A stretch of DNA of 37,769 nucleotides from the NCBI GenBank assembly GCA_964592475.1, contig CAZQEZ010000027.1:1-37769 (forward strand), written 5' to 3'. This document shows positions 17,858 to 26,489 of this stretch, in pieces (the first letter of the stretch is position 1; every line of letters starts with the position of its first letter). A program made the position numbers and the translations under genes. Source of the DNA: CAZQEZ01 sp964592475. GTDB lineage: Bacteria; Bacteroidota; Bacteroidia; Cytophagales; Cyclobacteriaceae. The notes under the pieces were generated by a model, which saw only the letters and a program-made list of their open reading frames with translations, did not search any database and was not told the origin of the DNA.

Positions 17858-19927
17858 TTAATTGCTATGGGAAGCTGACAAAATAACTACAGAACGCCCT
17901 GCTAATAGTATTAAATCCTTTTCTATTCTTTCAGCCGTTTCGGTTGGCTGATAATCTTGAGGACTGGGAAGTGCAGTATCCACTATCCTGTACCAGAAAA
18001 TGCCTCTTTGCAGGGGAGGCAATTCAAATGATAAAGGCTGCCAGAAGGCATTGATCATAACATGGATAGACTCGTTTTTGCGAGGATAATTTAACGTGAA
18101 GGCTATCGAGTGTGAACTTGTGCTTAAGTCGGGCTGCCCTAGTTTCACGCCATGCCAAATAATATGTGCATTTCTGGTATGAAAGGAAGTTTTTAGCATC
18201 GTTTCAATTTTAAAGACTTCATGACACTGCGCAAAATTTATAAGCCCTTTAGTAAATCTCAAAAAATCTTTATTATTTTCTGTTAAACCCCAGTCAAACC
18301 AGCTTATTTCGTTATCCTGACAATAGGCATTATTGTTACCAAATTGAGACCTGCTTACTTCGTCTCCCATTAGCAACATAGGGGTGCCCTGAGAGATGAA
18401 CATGATTGCCATAAAGTTTTTCATCTGTCTATTTCTCAATTCCTGCACCTCAGTATCATTACTTTGGCCTTCCACACCACAATTCCAACTAAAGTTATGA
18501 TCTGCACCATCCATATTTTTCTCACCGTTCGCTTCATTATGTTTTTTATTATAACTTACCAGGTCATTCAGGGTAAATCCATCATGACAGGTTACAAAGT
18601 GAATACTTCTGTTGGGTTCTCTTTTAGGACTGGTAAAAATATCTGGGCTACCGATAACGCGAGAGGTAAAACCAGTTACCGTACCTTCATCGCCGCGCAC
18701 GAATCTTCTCACTTCATCTCGATAAATGCCGTTCCACTCGGCCCATTTGTCGCCAATAAAGGAGCCCACCTGGTACAAACCTGCTGCATCCCATGCCTCA
18801 GCTATTAATTTTGTGCTGGCCAATACAGGGTCTGATTCTATTTCCCATAAAAGCGGTGGATTTTCCAAAGGGTGTCCATCTTCATCACGTGATAATACTG
18901 AAGCAAGGTCAAAACGAAATCCATCTACATGCATTTCGGCTACCCAATACCGTAGGCTGTCCCTGATAAGTCTTCGCACTATTGAATGATTGGCATTAAA
19001 GGTATTGCCAGTACCCGTAAAGTCGGCATATAATGATTTATTTTCTTTTAATATGTAATAGGCTTTATTTTCAAGACCCTTAAAGGAATATACAGGCCCA
19101 TCGGGTTCACCTTCCGCTGTATGATTAAACACAACGTCTAGTATCACTTCTATTCCCGCTTTATGCAAAGCTTTTACCATATCGCGAAATTCATAGGCCG
19201 GACCCGTTGGATTTTTATTAGAACTATATCCGGCGTGAGGAGCAAAAAAAGCAATGGGACTGTATCCCCAGTAATTTGTTAAAGGCGAAATGGCATCTTG
19301 CTCATCAAATTGCTGCACAGGCATCAACTCTACCGCTGTAATCCCCAAAGATTTAAGGTATGGGATTTTCTCAATTAAACCCGCGTAGGTTCCCTTTAAG
19401 GGATCATCTATTCCGGAACTCGGATGTTTGGTAAAACCGCCCACATGCATTTCATAGATTACTGTTTTTGCATAAGGAGTTTTCAAATGTTTATCATTTT
19501 CCCAGTCATAATTATTCGAGTCAATCACTACACTTTTTAATGCCTGACTGCAATTATCTATAGGAGCACTTGCTGCCTCTCTTGAAAAATTTTCAGGTAC
19601 GTATACCTCTCTTGTATAAGGATCCACTAAAACTTTTTGGGCATCGAACAGGTGCCCAATAGCAGGTGTATGTGGTCCGTGTGCCCTATAGCCATAAAGT
19701 TGTCCCGCACCAATGCCCGGGATAAAAATATGCCAATAATAAAATGTTTTATTTATCTTCGGATCTAATTTATATACATGTGAAGGCCGTTCAGCTTCAG
19801 GGTGATCAAACAAAAGTAGTTCAAGGTATTCGCTTGATTTTGAAAAAATACAGAAGTTTACCCCTTCAGGATTTACAGTGGCGCCTAGTGGAAAGCTTTT
19901 GCCGGGAGCAGAATTATTATCGGTCAT
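17858..19927 (-). CDS. glgX: Glycogen debranching enzyme GlgX
   Basis: A 689-aa GH13 (subfamily 11) enzyme that hydrolyses alpha-1,6 branches of phosphorylase-trimmed glycogen. The N-terminal CBM48-like domain begins with FPLGATVNPEGVNFCIFS. The barrel motifs are DVVFNHTAEG at about 264-273, DGFRFDLAS with nucleophile D340, LIAEAWDAAG with acid/base E377, and FVTCHDGFTLND with transition-state stabiliser D449. The C-terminal beta domain is present and length is normal. It is cytosolic, with no signal peptide. No other glg gene is in the window. It is divergent from the AGCS symporter gene, and both have recognisable promoter elements in the 133-bp space between them. Confidence 0.96.
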   Translation of the reverse strand: MTDNNSAPGKSFPLGATVNPEGVNFCIFSKSSEYLELLLFDHPEAERPSHVYKLDPKINKTFYYWHIFIPGIGAGQLYGYRAHGPHTPAIGHLFDAQKVLVDPYTREVYVPENFSREAASAPIDNCSQALKSVVIDSNNYDWENDKHLKTPYAKTVIYEMHVGGFTKHPSSGIDDPLKGTYAGLIEKIPYLKSLGITAVELMPVQQFDEQDAISPLTNYWGYSPIAFFAPHAGYSSNKNPTGPAYEFRDMVKALHKAGIEVILDVVFNHTAEGEPDGPVYSFKGLENKAYYILKENKSLYADFTGTGNTFNANHSIVRRLIRDSLRYWVAEMHVDGFRFDLASVLSRDEDGHPLENPPLLWEIESDPVLASTKLIAEAWDAAGLYQVGSFIGDKWAEWNGIYRDEVRRFVRGDEGTVTGFTSRVIGSPDIFTSPKREPNRSIHFVTCHDGFTLNDLVSYNKKHNEANGEKNMDGADHNFSWNCGVEGQSNDTEVQELRNRQMKNFMAIMFISQGTPMLLMGDEVSRSQFGNNNAYCQDNEISWFDWGLTENNKDFLRFTKGLINFAQCHEVFKIETMLKTSFHTRNAHIIWHGVKLGQPDLSTSSHSIAFTLNYPRKNESIHVMINAFWQPLSFELPPLQRGIFWYRIVDTALPSPQDYQPTETAERIEKDLILLAGRSVVILSASHSN

Positions 19928-19949
19928 AAATTCAGGAATTTAATTGGGG

Positions 19950-19957
19950 CAAATATA
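19950..19957 (-). promoter_or_regulatory. -7 element for glgX
   Basis: Minus-strand TATATTTG, an exact TAnnTTTG, 22 nt upstream of the glgX ATG. No TTTG at the expected -33 spacing. Confidence 0.5.
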
Positions 19958-20006
19958 AATCGAATTCAACATTTGTTTTAAGCATAAGCTGGTTATTAAA
20001 TTCTAT

Positions 20007-20037
20007 TTTGTTTTTAAAATCAATCGGTTTAATTTAG
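20007..20037 (+). promoter_or_regulatory. Promoter for the AGCS symporter gene
   Basis: TTTG at 20007-20010, a 19-nt spacer, then TAATTTAG at 20030-20037, one mismatch from TAnnTTTG. The leader to the ATG at 20061 would be about 17 nt. Confidence 0.6.
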
Positions 20038-20060
20038 CGATTTAGACTAAATCAAACTAC

Positions 20061-21737
20061 ATGTACGAATTAAATGAATGGCTCAAGGTAATCGATGGTT
20101 ATATTGGAGGGTCAGCTTGGTTTGTTTTTTTGCTTTTAGGTACGGGACTCGGTTTCACCTTGTATTTAAAATTTCCCCAACTAAGATATTTTAAGCACGC
20201 GTTGTCAATAGTACGTGGCAAATATGACCGCGAAGATGATGAAGGTGATACTTCTCACTTCCAGGCACTGGCTACAGCCCTTTCGGGAACAGTGGGCACA
20301 GGCAACATAGCAGGTGTCGCATTTGCTCTTCATTTAGGTGGGCCGGCAGCGTTGTTCTGGATGCTGGTGACTGCATTCTTGGGTATGACTACCAAATTTG
20401 TAGAGGTTACACTTTCGCATAAATACCGGGAAAAGACTGAAGATGGTACCATGGCTGGTGGACCCATGTATTACATGAAAAAACGCCTGAACCTGAAATG
20501 GATGGCTGTAATTTTTGCGGCAGCTACCGTTATTTCATCTTTTGGTACCGGAAGCTTGCCTCAAATTAGGAGTATCTCTGACGCCATGCAATCTTCATTC
20601 GGCATTGATTATATGATTACCGGCGCAGTATTAGCGGCGTTATTGGCCTTGGTAATTATAGGCGGTATTCAAAGAATCGCGCAAGTTACCTCTCGTTTAG
20701 TTCCTACCATGGCGATCATTTATATAATTGGTTCAATAGCTGTAATTATTTACAACTACGAAAATATCATACCTGCTTTTGTTTCTATATTTTCCGATTT
20801 GTTTACCGGCACAGCGGCAGTGGGAGGTTTTTTAGGAGCCAGCTTTTCATTTGCATTTAACCGGGGGGTAAACCGTGGGCTTTTTTCAAATGAGGCAGGC
20901 CAGGGTTCAGCACCTATCGCTCACGCTTCTGCTAAGGCACATGAACCTGTTTCAGAAGGCATGGTGGCAATTTTAGAACCCTTTGTTGATACTATTATCA
21001 TTTGTACTATTACAGGTTTAGTAATTTTATCATCAGGTGCCTGGACTGATAAAGTTGATAATCAGTTTCAACAAGCCGACATTGACGTACTGGCTTTTGA
21101 ATACGAAGATTCCACTACTGAAGGTAAAAAGACATTATTCGATCATTTACGAGGAGAAAATCAATTACCTCAATTTGATGGTAAGTTGGAGGTAGTAAAT
21201 GGTAAAATAATTAATGATCTTACCATAATACATGCTCGATCCCTGGCCGAAGATATACAGGTACTTAAAGATAATGAGCCCTACACTGGCACTATAGCAG
21301 TAAATGATGGGGATATGATTTTAGATCAAGCAATCACTTTAGAGGGTAAGTCATTGATACATAGTGTGCCATTAACTGCCGAAGCATTTACCAGAAGTTT
21401 TTTTGGAGAATACGGTCAATACATCGTTACTATCGGTATTTTACTTTTTGCTTTTTCAACTGCTATTTCGTGGTCATATTACGGTGATAGGGCGATGATA
21501 TTTATGTTTGGAAATAAATCAATTATCTATTTTCGTATAGTATATGTTATTGGTTTCTTTCTGGCGTCTTTTACTGATACCAGCATTATATGGACATTCA
21601 GTGGTATTGCAATAGCCCTGATGACTATTCCGAACTTAATCGGGCTCATACTTTTGCATAAAGAGATGAAAACAACCGTTAAAGATTACTGGAAGATAAT
21701 GAAAGAGGAGCATCCGGAAGTTAAAGGATATGACTAA
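20061..21737 (+). CDS. Sodium:alanine/glycine symporter (AGCS family)
   Basis: A 558-aa inner-membrane carrier of the AGCS family, which imports alanine or glycine with sodium. Signatures are TGNIAGVAFALHLGGPAALFW at about 82-102 and NEAGQGSAPIAHASAKAHEP at about 278-297. At least ten hydrophobic helices are visible. Unlike the roughly 450-aa basic family plan, it carries a hydrophilic block of about 115 residues (about 328-446) between the helix ending SSGAW and the helix starting FFGEYGQYIVTIG. The block is rich in beta-type turns and acidic residues, and its role is unknown. The gene is followed 74 nt later by the CPA2 antiporter on the same strand. Sodium dependence connects it to the decarboxylase pump encoded downstream, by inference. 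Confidence 0.92.
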   Translation: MYELNEWLKVIDGYIGGSAWFVFLLLGTGLGFTLYLKFPQLRYFKHALSIVRGKYDREDDEGDTSHFQALATALSGTVGTGNIAGVAFALHLGGPAALFWMLVTAFLGMTTKFVEVTLSHKYREKTEDGTMAGGPMYYMKKRLNLKWMAVIFAAATVISSFGTGSLPQIRSISDAMQSSFGIDYMITGAVLAALLALVIIGGIQRIAQVTSRLVPTMAIIYIIGSIAVIIYNYENIIPAFVSIFSDLFTGTAAVGGFLGASFSFAFNRGVNRGLFSNEAGQGSAPIAHASAKAHEPVSEGMVAILEPFVDTIIICTITGLVILSSGAWTDKVDNQFQQADIDVLAFEYEDSTTEGKKTLFDHLRGENQLPQFDGKLEVVNGKIINDLTIIHARSLAEDIQVLKDNEPYTGTIAVNDGDMILDQAITLEGKSLIHSVPLTAEAFTRSFFGEYGQYIVTIGILLFAFSTAISWSYYGDRAMIFMFGNKSIIYFRIVYVIGFFLASFTDTSIIWTFSGIAIALMTIPNLIGLILLHKEMKTTVKDYWKIMKEEHPEVKGYD

Positions 21738-21811
21738 GCAAGTATAAATTACGACATATGGTGTAAAACCAGGTTGAAATTGTTTAATATTGGTATAGAA
21801 ATAATTGTGCC

Positions 21812-23812
21812 ATGGAATTAACCATTTTAAGCGATATCCTTATCATATTTGCTTTATCGACTTTTGTCAATTTCATCTTTACTAAGCTAAAGATTCCTAC
21901 CATTATTGGCTATTTATTTACTGGTATAATAGCAGGACCTCATTTATTTGCTTTAATAAAATCGCAGGATAATATTGAAATAATGGCCGAGATAGGAATA
22001 GTGCTGCTGCTATTTACTATAGGTATGGAATTTTCATTGAAGCACCTTATAAAAATTCGAAAAATTGTGTTTTTTGGCGGTTTGATGCAATTGGTTGCTA
22101 CAGCTATTATAGTAATGCTGGTAGCCAGGGGTTTTGAATTAAATTGGTCAGGAGCTATTTATGTTGGGTTTTTAACAGCCTTGAGTAGCACAGCAGTGGT
22201 ATTAAAACTTTTGCAGGAAAGATCTGAAATCACTTCAAATTATGGGCGAACTATTTTAGGAATATTAATATTTCAAGACATTATTATCATTCCTCTCCTA
22301 CTGCTTACTCCCATTCTAGCCGGAAATTTAGATAATATTACTGGTCAATTTATTATATTATTTATAAAAGCAGTGGTAATAATAGTAGTGATATTTGCAG
22401 GTGCAAAATGGGTAATGCCAAAATTGTTACACGCTATTGCCATGACAAAAAATCAAGAGCTTTTTTTAATGAGTATTTTTTTAATTTGCCTTGGGGTTGC
22501 GCTGTTTACCCATGAATTAGGTATGTCACTCGCCTTTGGGGCATTTTTAGCAGGGCTTATGGTCTCTGAGTCTCGTTATATTCCCAACACATTCAGTTCA
22601 CTCAATCCTTTTAAAGATACTTTCACTAGTTTCTTTTTTGTATCTATAGGCATGCTGCTTGATTTGCAATTTGTAGTAGATCATTATATAGTAGTTATAG
22701 CAACAGTATTGGTAGTAATAATTTTAAAATTTATAATCGCCAGTTTTACTGCCCTTGCTTTAGGACATACTTTTCGAGGTATAGTGATGGTTGGAGTAGC
22801 TTTAAGCCAAGTGGGTGAGTTTTCATTCATCTTAGCAAAAGAAGGCATGGGTTACAATATTATTTCGGATTATTATTATCAACTGTTTTTAGCAGTTGCT
22901 GTAATCAGCATGTCAGTGTCACCTTTTACCATAAATAAATCACGGCAATTAGCTAATTTACTACTGAAACTACCAATTTCTAAATCCTTGCAAAATGGGC
23001 TATTCCCTTTAAAACAAATTGAAATTCCGGCTTTACATAATCATTTGGTTTTAATTGGTAAAGATAGCCGTTCGCTTAGGTTATCTCAAATGGCTAAGCA
23101 TATGAAATTGCCCTATATTTCTATCATATTTGATCCGGCTATCGTGGAGGAAAAGCAGAAAAACCAGGAAAATGTAATTTATGGTGATGCTATGAATGAT
23201 CCCATTTTAAGAAAAAGTCAAATTGAAAACGCTGAGGTGGTAGTAGTAAGTATTGGCGATTTGATGATAGCCATGGGAGTAATTGAAAAGGTAAGAATGA
23301 TGAATAAACATGCTTATATTTTAGTACGCACCAAGCATGTAGATGATATTGAAGAATTGTATCAGTCAGGAGCAGATAAGGTAATACCGGAGGAGTTCGA
23401 AACAGCCATTGAATTATTTGATCGTGTTTTAATAAAGTATTTGATGCCTCAAGTAGAAATACAAAAGTATATTGCAAAAATAAGAGAAGATAATTACGGT
23501 ATTTTTAGAAAAGAAGAACAACCAGCTGAAAAGTTCTCTATACTTTCCGAAATTCCAAATATAGAAATTGTAGCATTGAAAGTAGAAGAAGGTTCTTACA
23601 TTGCCAACAAAAGTTTAGAGGATATTCATTTACGCAAAACTTACGGCATTACGGCGGTAGCAGTTAAAAAGAAAGATCAAATAATTGAAAATCCAACCGC
23701 GAGTTTGATCATAAATATAGCCGATATTGTGTATGTATTAGGTAAACCAGAAGCAATTGCTAATGCAATGGATTTGTTTATTGTAGGTAGAGATATTAAA
23801 ATAAAGGAATAA
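21812..23812 (+). CDS. CPA2 cation:proton antiporter (KefB-like)
   Basis: A 666-aa monovalent cation/proton antiporter. Residues about 1-380 form the membrane domain with some twelve helices, including LSSTAVVLKLLQ and FQDIIIIPLLLL, family-typical positions with the conserved aspartate. About 410-525 is a Rossmann-like TrkA-N domain (LVLIGKDSRSLRLSQMAK), although the nucleotide-binding glycine pattern is degenerate. About 570-660 is a TrkA-C (RCK-C) domain. The order membrane-TrkA-N-TrkA-C matches KefB/KefC-type proteins, which exchange potassium or sodium for protons. I cannot tell the ion. No KefF/KefG-like ancillary gene is adjacent. It may be co-transcribed with the AGCS symporter or have its own weak promoter. 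Confidence 0.9.
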   Translation: MELTILSDILIIFALSTFVNFIFTKLKIPTIIGYLFTGIIAGPHLFALIKSQDNIEIMAEIGIVLLLFTIGMEFSLKHLIKIRKIVFFGGLMQLVATAIIVMLVARGFELNWSGAIYVGFLTALSSTAVVLKLLQERSEITSNYGRTILGILIFQDIIIIPLLLLTPILAGNLDNITGQFIILFIKAVVIIVVIFAGAKWVMPKLLHAIAMTKNQELFLMSIFLICLGVALFTHELGMSLAFGAFLAGLMVSESRYIPNTFSSLNPFKDTFTSFFFVSIGMLLDLQFVVDHYIVVIATVLVVIILKFIIASFTALALGHTFRGIVMVGVALSQVGEFSFILAKEGMGYNIISDYYYQLFLAVAVISMSVSPFTINKSRQLANLLLKLPISKSLQNGLFPLKQIEIPALHNHLVLIGKDSRSLRLSQMAKHMKLPYISIIFDPAIVEEKQKNQENVIYGDAMNDPILRKSQIENAEVVVVSIGDLMIAMGVIEKVRMMNKHAYILVRTKHVDDIEELYQSGADKVIPEEFETAIELFDRVLIKYLMPQVEIQKYIAKIREDNYGIFRKEEQPAEKFSILSEIPNIEIVALKVEEGSYIANKSLEDIHLRKTYGITAVAVKKKDQIIENPTASLIINIADIVYVLGKPEAIANAMDLFIVGRDIKIKE

Positions 23813-23840
23813 AGCACAAAATAAAAAAAATGCTGGTTTT

Positions 23841-23865
23841 CTAGTTGGTTAACTAGCTTTATTTT
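23841..23865. terminator. Hairpin between convergent CPA2 and AP2-domain genes
   Basis: CTAGTT (23841-23846) and AACTAG (23851-23856) form a perfect 6-bp stem with a 4-nt loop, followed on the plus strand by CTTTATTTTG. It covers the stop codon of the AP2 gene and could end transcription from the antiporter gene. The U-tract is imperfect. Confidence 0.45.
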
Positions 23866-24439
23866 GATTATTTTGATTCAACTTTTCTATTATTTCTTCC
23901 AATTCGGAAATGTTTTTTTGCAAACCGATAGTTTCTCCAAAAAGATCCAGTGATTTTTTGTTATATGCTAATGCTGCTTCTTCAGGAGTTTCAAAATAGC
24001 CTAAATCAATCCTTTCGCAATTGTTGTAAATAACAGCCTGATATTTATTTCTGTTTTTGTGTACACCCCTATAGCCTATTTTACTATCGTGATATTTCGT
24101 ATTGCGAGTTACTTTTGATAATGGTGCCCATTCCAGGTTTTTTACTCTGCAATCCAGTCTTTTGCCATTTCTTAGCAAAGCATAAAGCTTTTTAGGACTT
24201 ACAGGCTTATCAACAAATTTTTCTGCAATCAGCTTATGCAGATAAATGGTTTCAGTTTTATAACTTCCATTTTTACCCATTCTGGTTTTCTGAAAAAAAG
24301 CATATCCGCTTGAGTGTAGCCTAAGGTTATTTAAAAAATCCAACGATTTTAAATAACTGCTATTTGCTATGTACTCATAAGCAAGATCATCAACTAAAGC
24401 CTTTTCTTCAGAATTCTTCAGTTTTAACTTATAAAGCAT
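23849..24439 (-). CDS. AP2-domain protein with degenerate HNH-like module
   Basis: A 196-aa soluble, basic protein. Residues about 65-106 resemble the HNH module of homing-type endonucleases (LHKLIAEKFV ... CRVKNLEWAP). H68 is kept, but the active-site His of the usual NHIDGN stretch is Leu (position 89) and the later Asn is Cys (position 97), so nuclease activity is unlikely. Residues about 120-168 form an AP2/ERF-type DNA-binding fold: IGYRGVHKNRNKYQAVIY, LGYFETPEEAALAYNKKSLDLFGE. The C-terminus is a short acidic/asparagine-rich helix. HNH-AP2 proteins are usually mobile nucleases. Here a domesticated DNA-binding protein or regulator is more likely. A 12-bp inverted repeat lies just upstream. 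Confidence 0.8.
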   Translation of the reverse strand: MLYKLKLKNSEEKALVDDLAYEYIANSSYLKSLDFLNNLRLHSSGYAFFQKTRMGKNGSYKTETIYLHKLIAEKFVDKPVSPKKLYALLRNGKRLDCRVKNLEWAPLSKVTRNTKYHDSKIGYRGVHKNRNKYQAVIYNNCERIDLGYFETPEEAALAYNKKSLDLFGETIGLQKNISELEEIIEKLNQNNQNKAS

Positions 24440-24457
24440 CTAAAGTAGATTTGTTTA

Positions 24458-24537
24458 AAATATCTTGTTATTTGAATTTAAATATAATTTAATAATTTTT
24501 AACTAAAAGTCTCTGGTGCTGATTGAACAAGATATTT
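24458..24537. promoter_or_regulatory. 12-bp inverted repeat upstream of the AP2 gene
   Basis: AAATATCTTGTT (24458-24469) and its exact reverse complement AACAAGATATTT (24526-24537) are separated by 56 bp of AT-rich DNA. The near arm is 19 nt from the AP2 gene start. Two identical sites facing each other would suit a looping autoregulator, with the AP2 protein as the natural candidate. No binding data can be inferred. The rest of 24440-24713 is AT-rich without other features. Confidence 0.45.
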
Positions 24538-24692
24538 ATAACTAGTGTAGGTTTTTTAGTATACACGTTACAAAGGTATATTAATAAAATTATATAAACC
24601 AAGCTTTTTTTTACATATTTATTTTTATCATTTAAATTAAATATAACCTATGCTTTAATTAAACGCCCTGTACCATTACCAATTCACAAAAT

Positions 24693-24714
24693 ATTACTAA
24701 AAATATTGAGTAAT
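24693..24714 (-). terminator. Possible terminator of the decarboxylase operon
   Basis: On the minus strand ATTACT and AGTAAT form a 6-bp stem at the Yip1 stop codon, followed by ATTTTG. The stem is AT-rich and short, so this is weak. Confidence 0.3.
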
Positions 24715-25229
24715 CAGGGTATTAATATTTGAATAAAAAATATAAAAATAATCCAAAATAAGCCAAACGTCAATAATGATATTAGTAGAAAAGGTATTCG
24801 CCGGTCTGTTGGAATTTTAAATAAAAAGCCTAAACCAAACCATGCTAAGCAAATAGAAAAAAGTAAGCCCAACCATACAAATTGACTCTCCAGATGATAT
24901 GAAAATGCAAGAATTATCAGAAAAGGAATATTAGCTATTAAAGCTATAAAATAAGCTGCATTAAAACTTTTTTTTCCTTTGAACGCACTAGAAAAAACAT
25001 GAAGTGCTAATGTGGCGAAGGCAATATTTAAAATTGGGGTTAAAACTGCTGAGATTATCGAAAGCTTCTTTATAGATTCCAGTGATAAAAAAGCACTGAC
25101 AACATTCAATATAACAAGAGGAAAAATAAAGACAATTAATAAAGTAGAAAATGAAATATCCTGAACTGAAGGCCATGGTTTATATGGCTTAGCCAGGATA
25201 TTTATAATCTGAATAATACTATTTCTCAT
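24714..25229 (-). CDS. Yip1-family membrane protein
   Basis: A 171-aa inner-membrane protein with five hydrophobic helices and the Yip1-like N-terminal motif (NILAKPYKPWPSV). Yip1-domain proteins are widespread in bacteria without settled function. Its ATG follows the TAA of the decarboxylase beta subunit with no spacer, so it is the last gene of the pump operon and translationally linked to it. A role in assembly or stability of the membrane complex is possible, inferred only from position. Confidence 0.8.
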   Translation of the reverse strand: MRNSIIQIINILAKPYKPWPSVQDISFSTLLIVFIFPLVILNVVSAFLSLESIKKLSIISAVLTPILNIAFATLALHVFSSAFKGKKSFNAAYFIALIANIPFLIILAFSYHLESQFVWLGLLFSICLAWFGLGFLFKIPTDRRIPFLLISLLTFGLFWIIFIFFIQILIP

Positions 25230-26450
25230 TTATGACAAAAAGGAAATAAGTACACCTGCTGCCACTGCCGATCCAATTACTCCGGATATATTGCTAGCCA
25301 TTGCATACTGCAAAACGTGATTTTTAGGGTCATATTTCAGTGCTAATTCGTTGGCTACTCTAGAAGCCATTGGAACGGCACTTAATCCGGTAGCTCCTAT
25401 CAAAGGGTTGATTTTTTTCTTAGCAAACAAGTTATAAACTTTAACAGCGAAAATACCACCTGCTATAGATATGCAAAAAGCTAAAAAACCGCCCACAATT
25501 ATTAGCAAGGTTTCTTTTTGCAAAAATGAATTTGCAGTCATGGTAGCCCCTACACTCAAGCCTAGAAAAATGGTAGCAGCATTCATAATGCCACTAGAAG
25601 CAGCTTGAAACAACCTTTCCGTATCAGCGCCCACTTCTTTGATCAAATTACCAAACATAAGCAAGCCAATTAACGGTATGGCAGACGGCACCAATACAGA
25701 CACAATAGTAGCCAGCATGATCGGAAAAATTATTTTTACCATTCTCAGGTTTTTTATAGGTCTTTTACTGGGGAATTGCCTATCCATCTCTTTCATATTG
25801 ATCATAAGTTCTTTTTTGCTGGTAGTAAATTTAACTACAAAAGGGATTATCACCGGCACCAGGGCCATGTAAGAGTAAGCTGCAATAGCAATTGGTCCGA
25901 GTAAATCGGGAGCCAATATGATAGTAGTGTAAATAGCGGTAGGGCCATCAGCGCCGCCTATGATGCCCAGTGAGCCTGCTTCCTGCGGAGTAAAACCGAT
26001 GGCTATAGCTACGAAAAATATACTAAAAATCCCTATTTGAGCAGCAGCACCAAAAAATGCCAACCGTAAATTGCGAAGCATTGGGCCGAAGTCAGTCAAT
26101 GCTCCTACACCTAAAAAGATAATTGGAGGCAAAAATCCTGTTTTGATAAAAGCATAATAGATGAAATTCATGATGCCATATTCGCGAGCAATTTGCGTAA
26201 GCGGTAAATCTTGAATAAATTTCATATCGCCAATGGCAGGAATTACCGCCATACTTCCACTTCCTATCGAAACCGGAAAATTAGCTAACAGCATACCGAA
26301 GGCTATAGGTATAAGTAATAATGGTTCAAATCTTTTCTTTATACCCAGGTAAAGCAGGAAAAAAGAGAGTAATATCATGATTATGATCCGCGGGTCATCA
26401 ATAAAATTGCTGAACGCGGTCATCTTATACAATCGATCAAAAATATCCAT
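25230..26450 (-). CDS. oadB: Sodium-translocating decarboxylase, beta subunit
   Basis: A 406-aa integral membrane subunit of the OadB/GcdB/MmdB family. It decarboxylates carboxybiotin and couples this to export of sodium ions. Diagnostic segments are GIIGGADGPTAIYTT (about residues 165-179), GLSVGATMTANSFL, and the C-terminal GATGLSAVPMASRVANEL followed by NISGVIGSAVAAGVL. Around nine to eleven helices are visible and length is normal. It lies 39 nt after the biotinyl end of the alpha gene and directly before the Yip1 gene. The beta subunit is shared by pumps for oxaloacetate, methylmalonyl-CoA, glutaconyl-CoA and malonate, so the substrate must be judged from the alpha subunit, which here is OadA-like. 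Confidence 0.94.
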   Translation of the reverse strand: MDIFDRLYKMTAFSNFIDDPRIIIMILLSFFLLYLGIKKRFEPLLLIPIAFGMLLANFPVSIGSGSMAVIPAIGDMKFIQDLPLTQIAREYGIMNFIYYAFIKTGFLPPIIFLGVGALTDFGPMLRNLRLAFFGAAAQIGIFSIFFVAIAIGFTPQEAGSLGIIGGADGPTAIYTTIILAPDLLGPIAIAAYSYMALVPVIIPFVVKFTTSKKELMINMKEMDRQFPSKRPIKNLRMVKIIFPIMLATIVSVLVPSAIPLIGLLMFGNLIKEVGADTERLFQAASSGIMNAATIFLGLSVGATMTANSFLQKETLLIIVGGFLAFCISIAGGIFAVKVYNLFAKKKINPLIGATGLSAVPMASRVANELALKYDPKNHVLQYAMASNISGVIGSAVAAGVLISFLS

Positions 26451-26489
26451 AGTTTAGGTTAAGTTTAGTGTAATTAGAAGAATAGCTGA

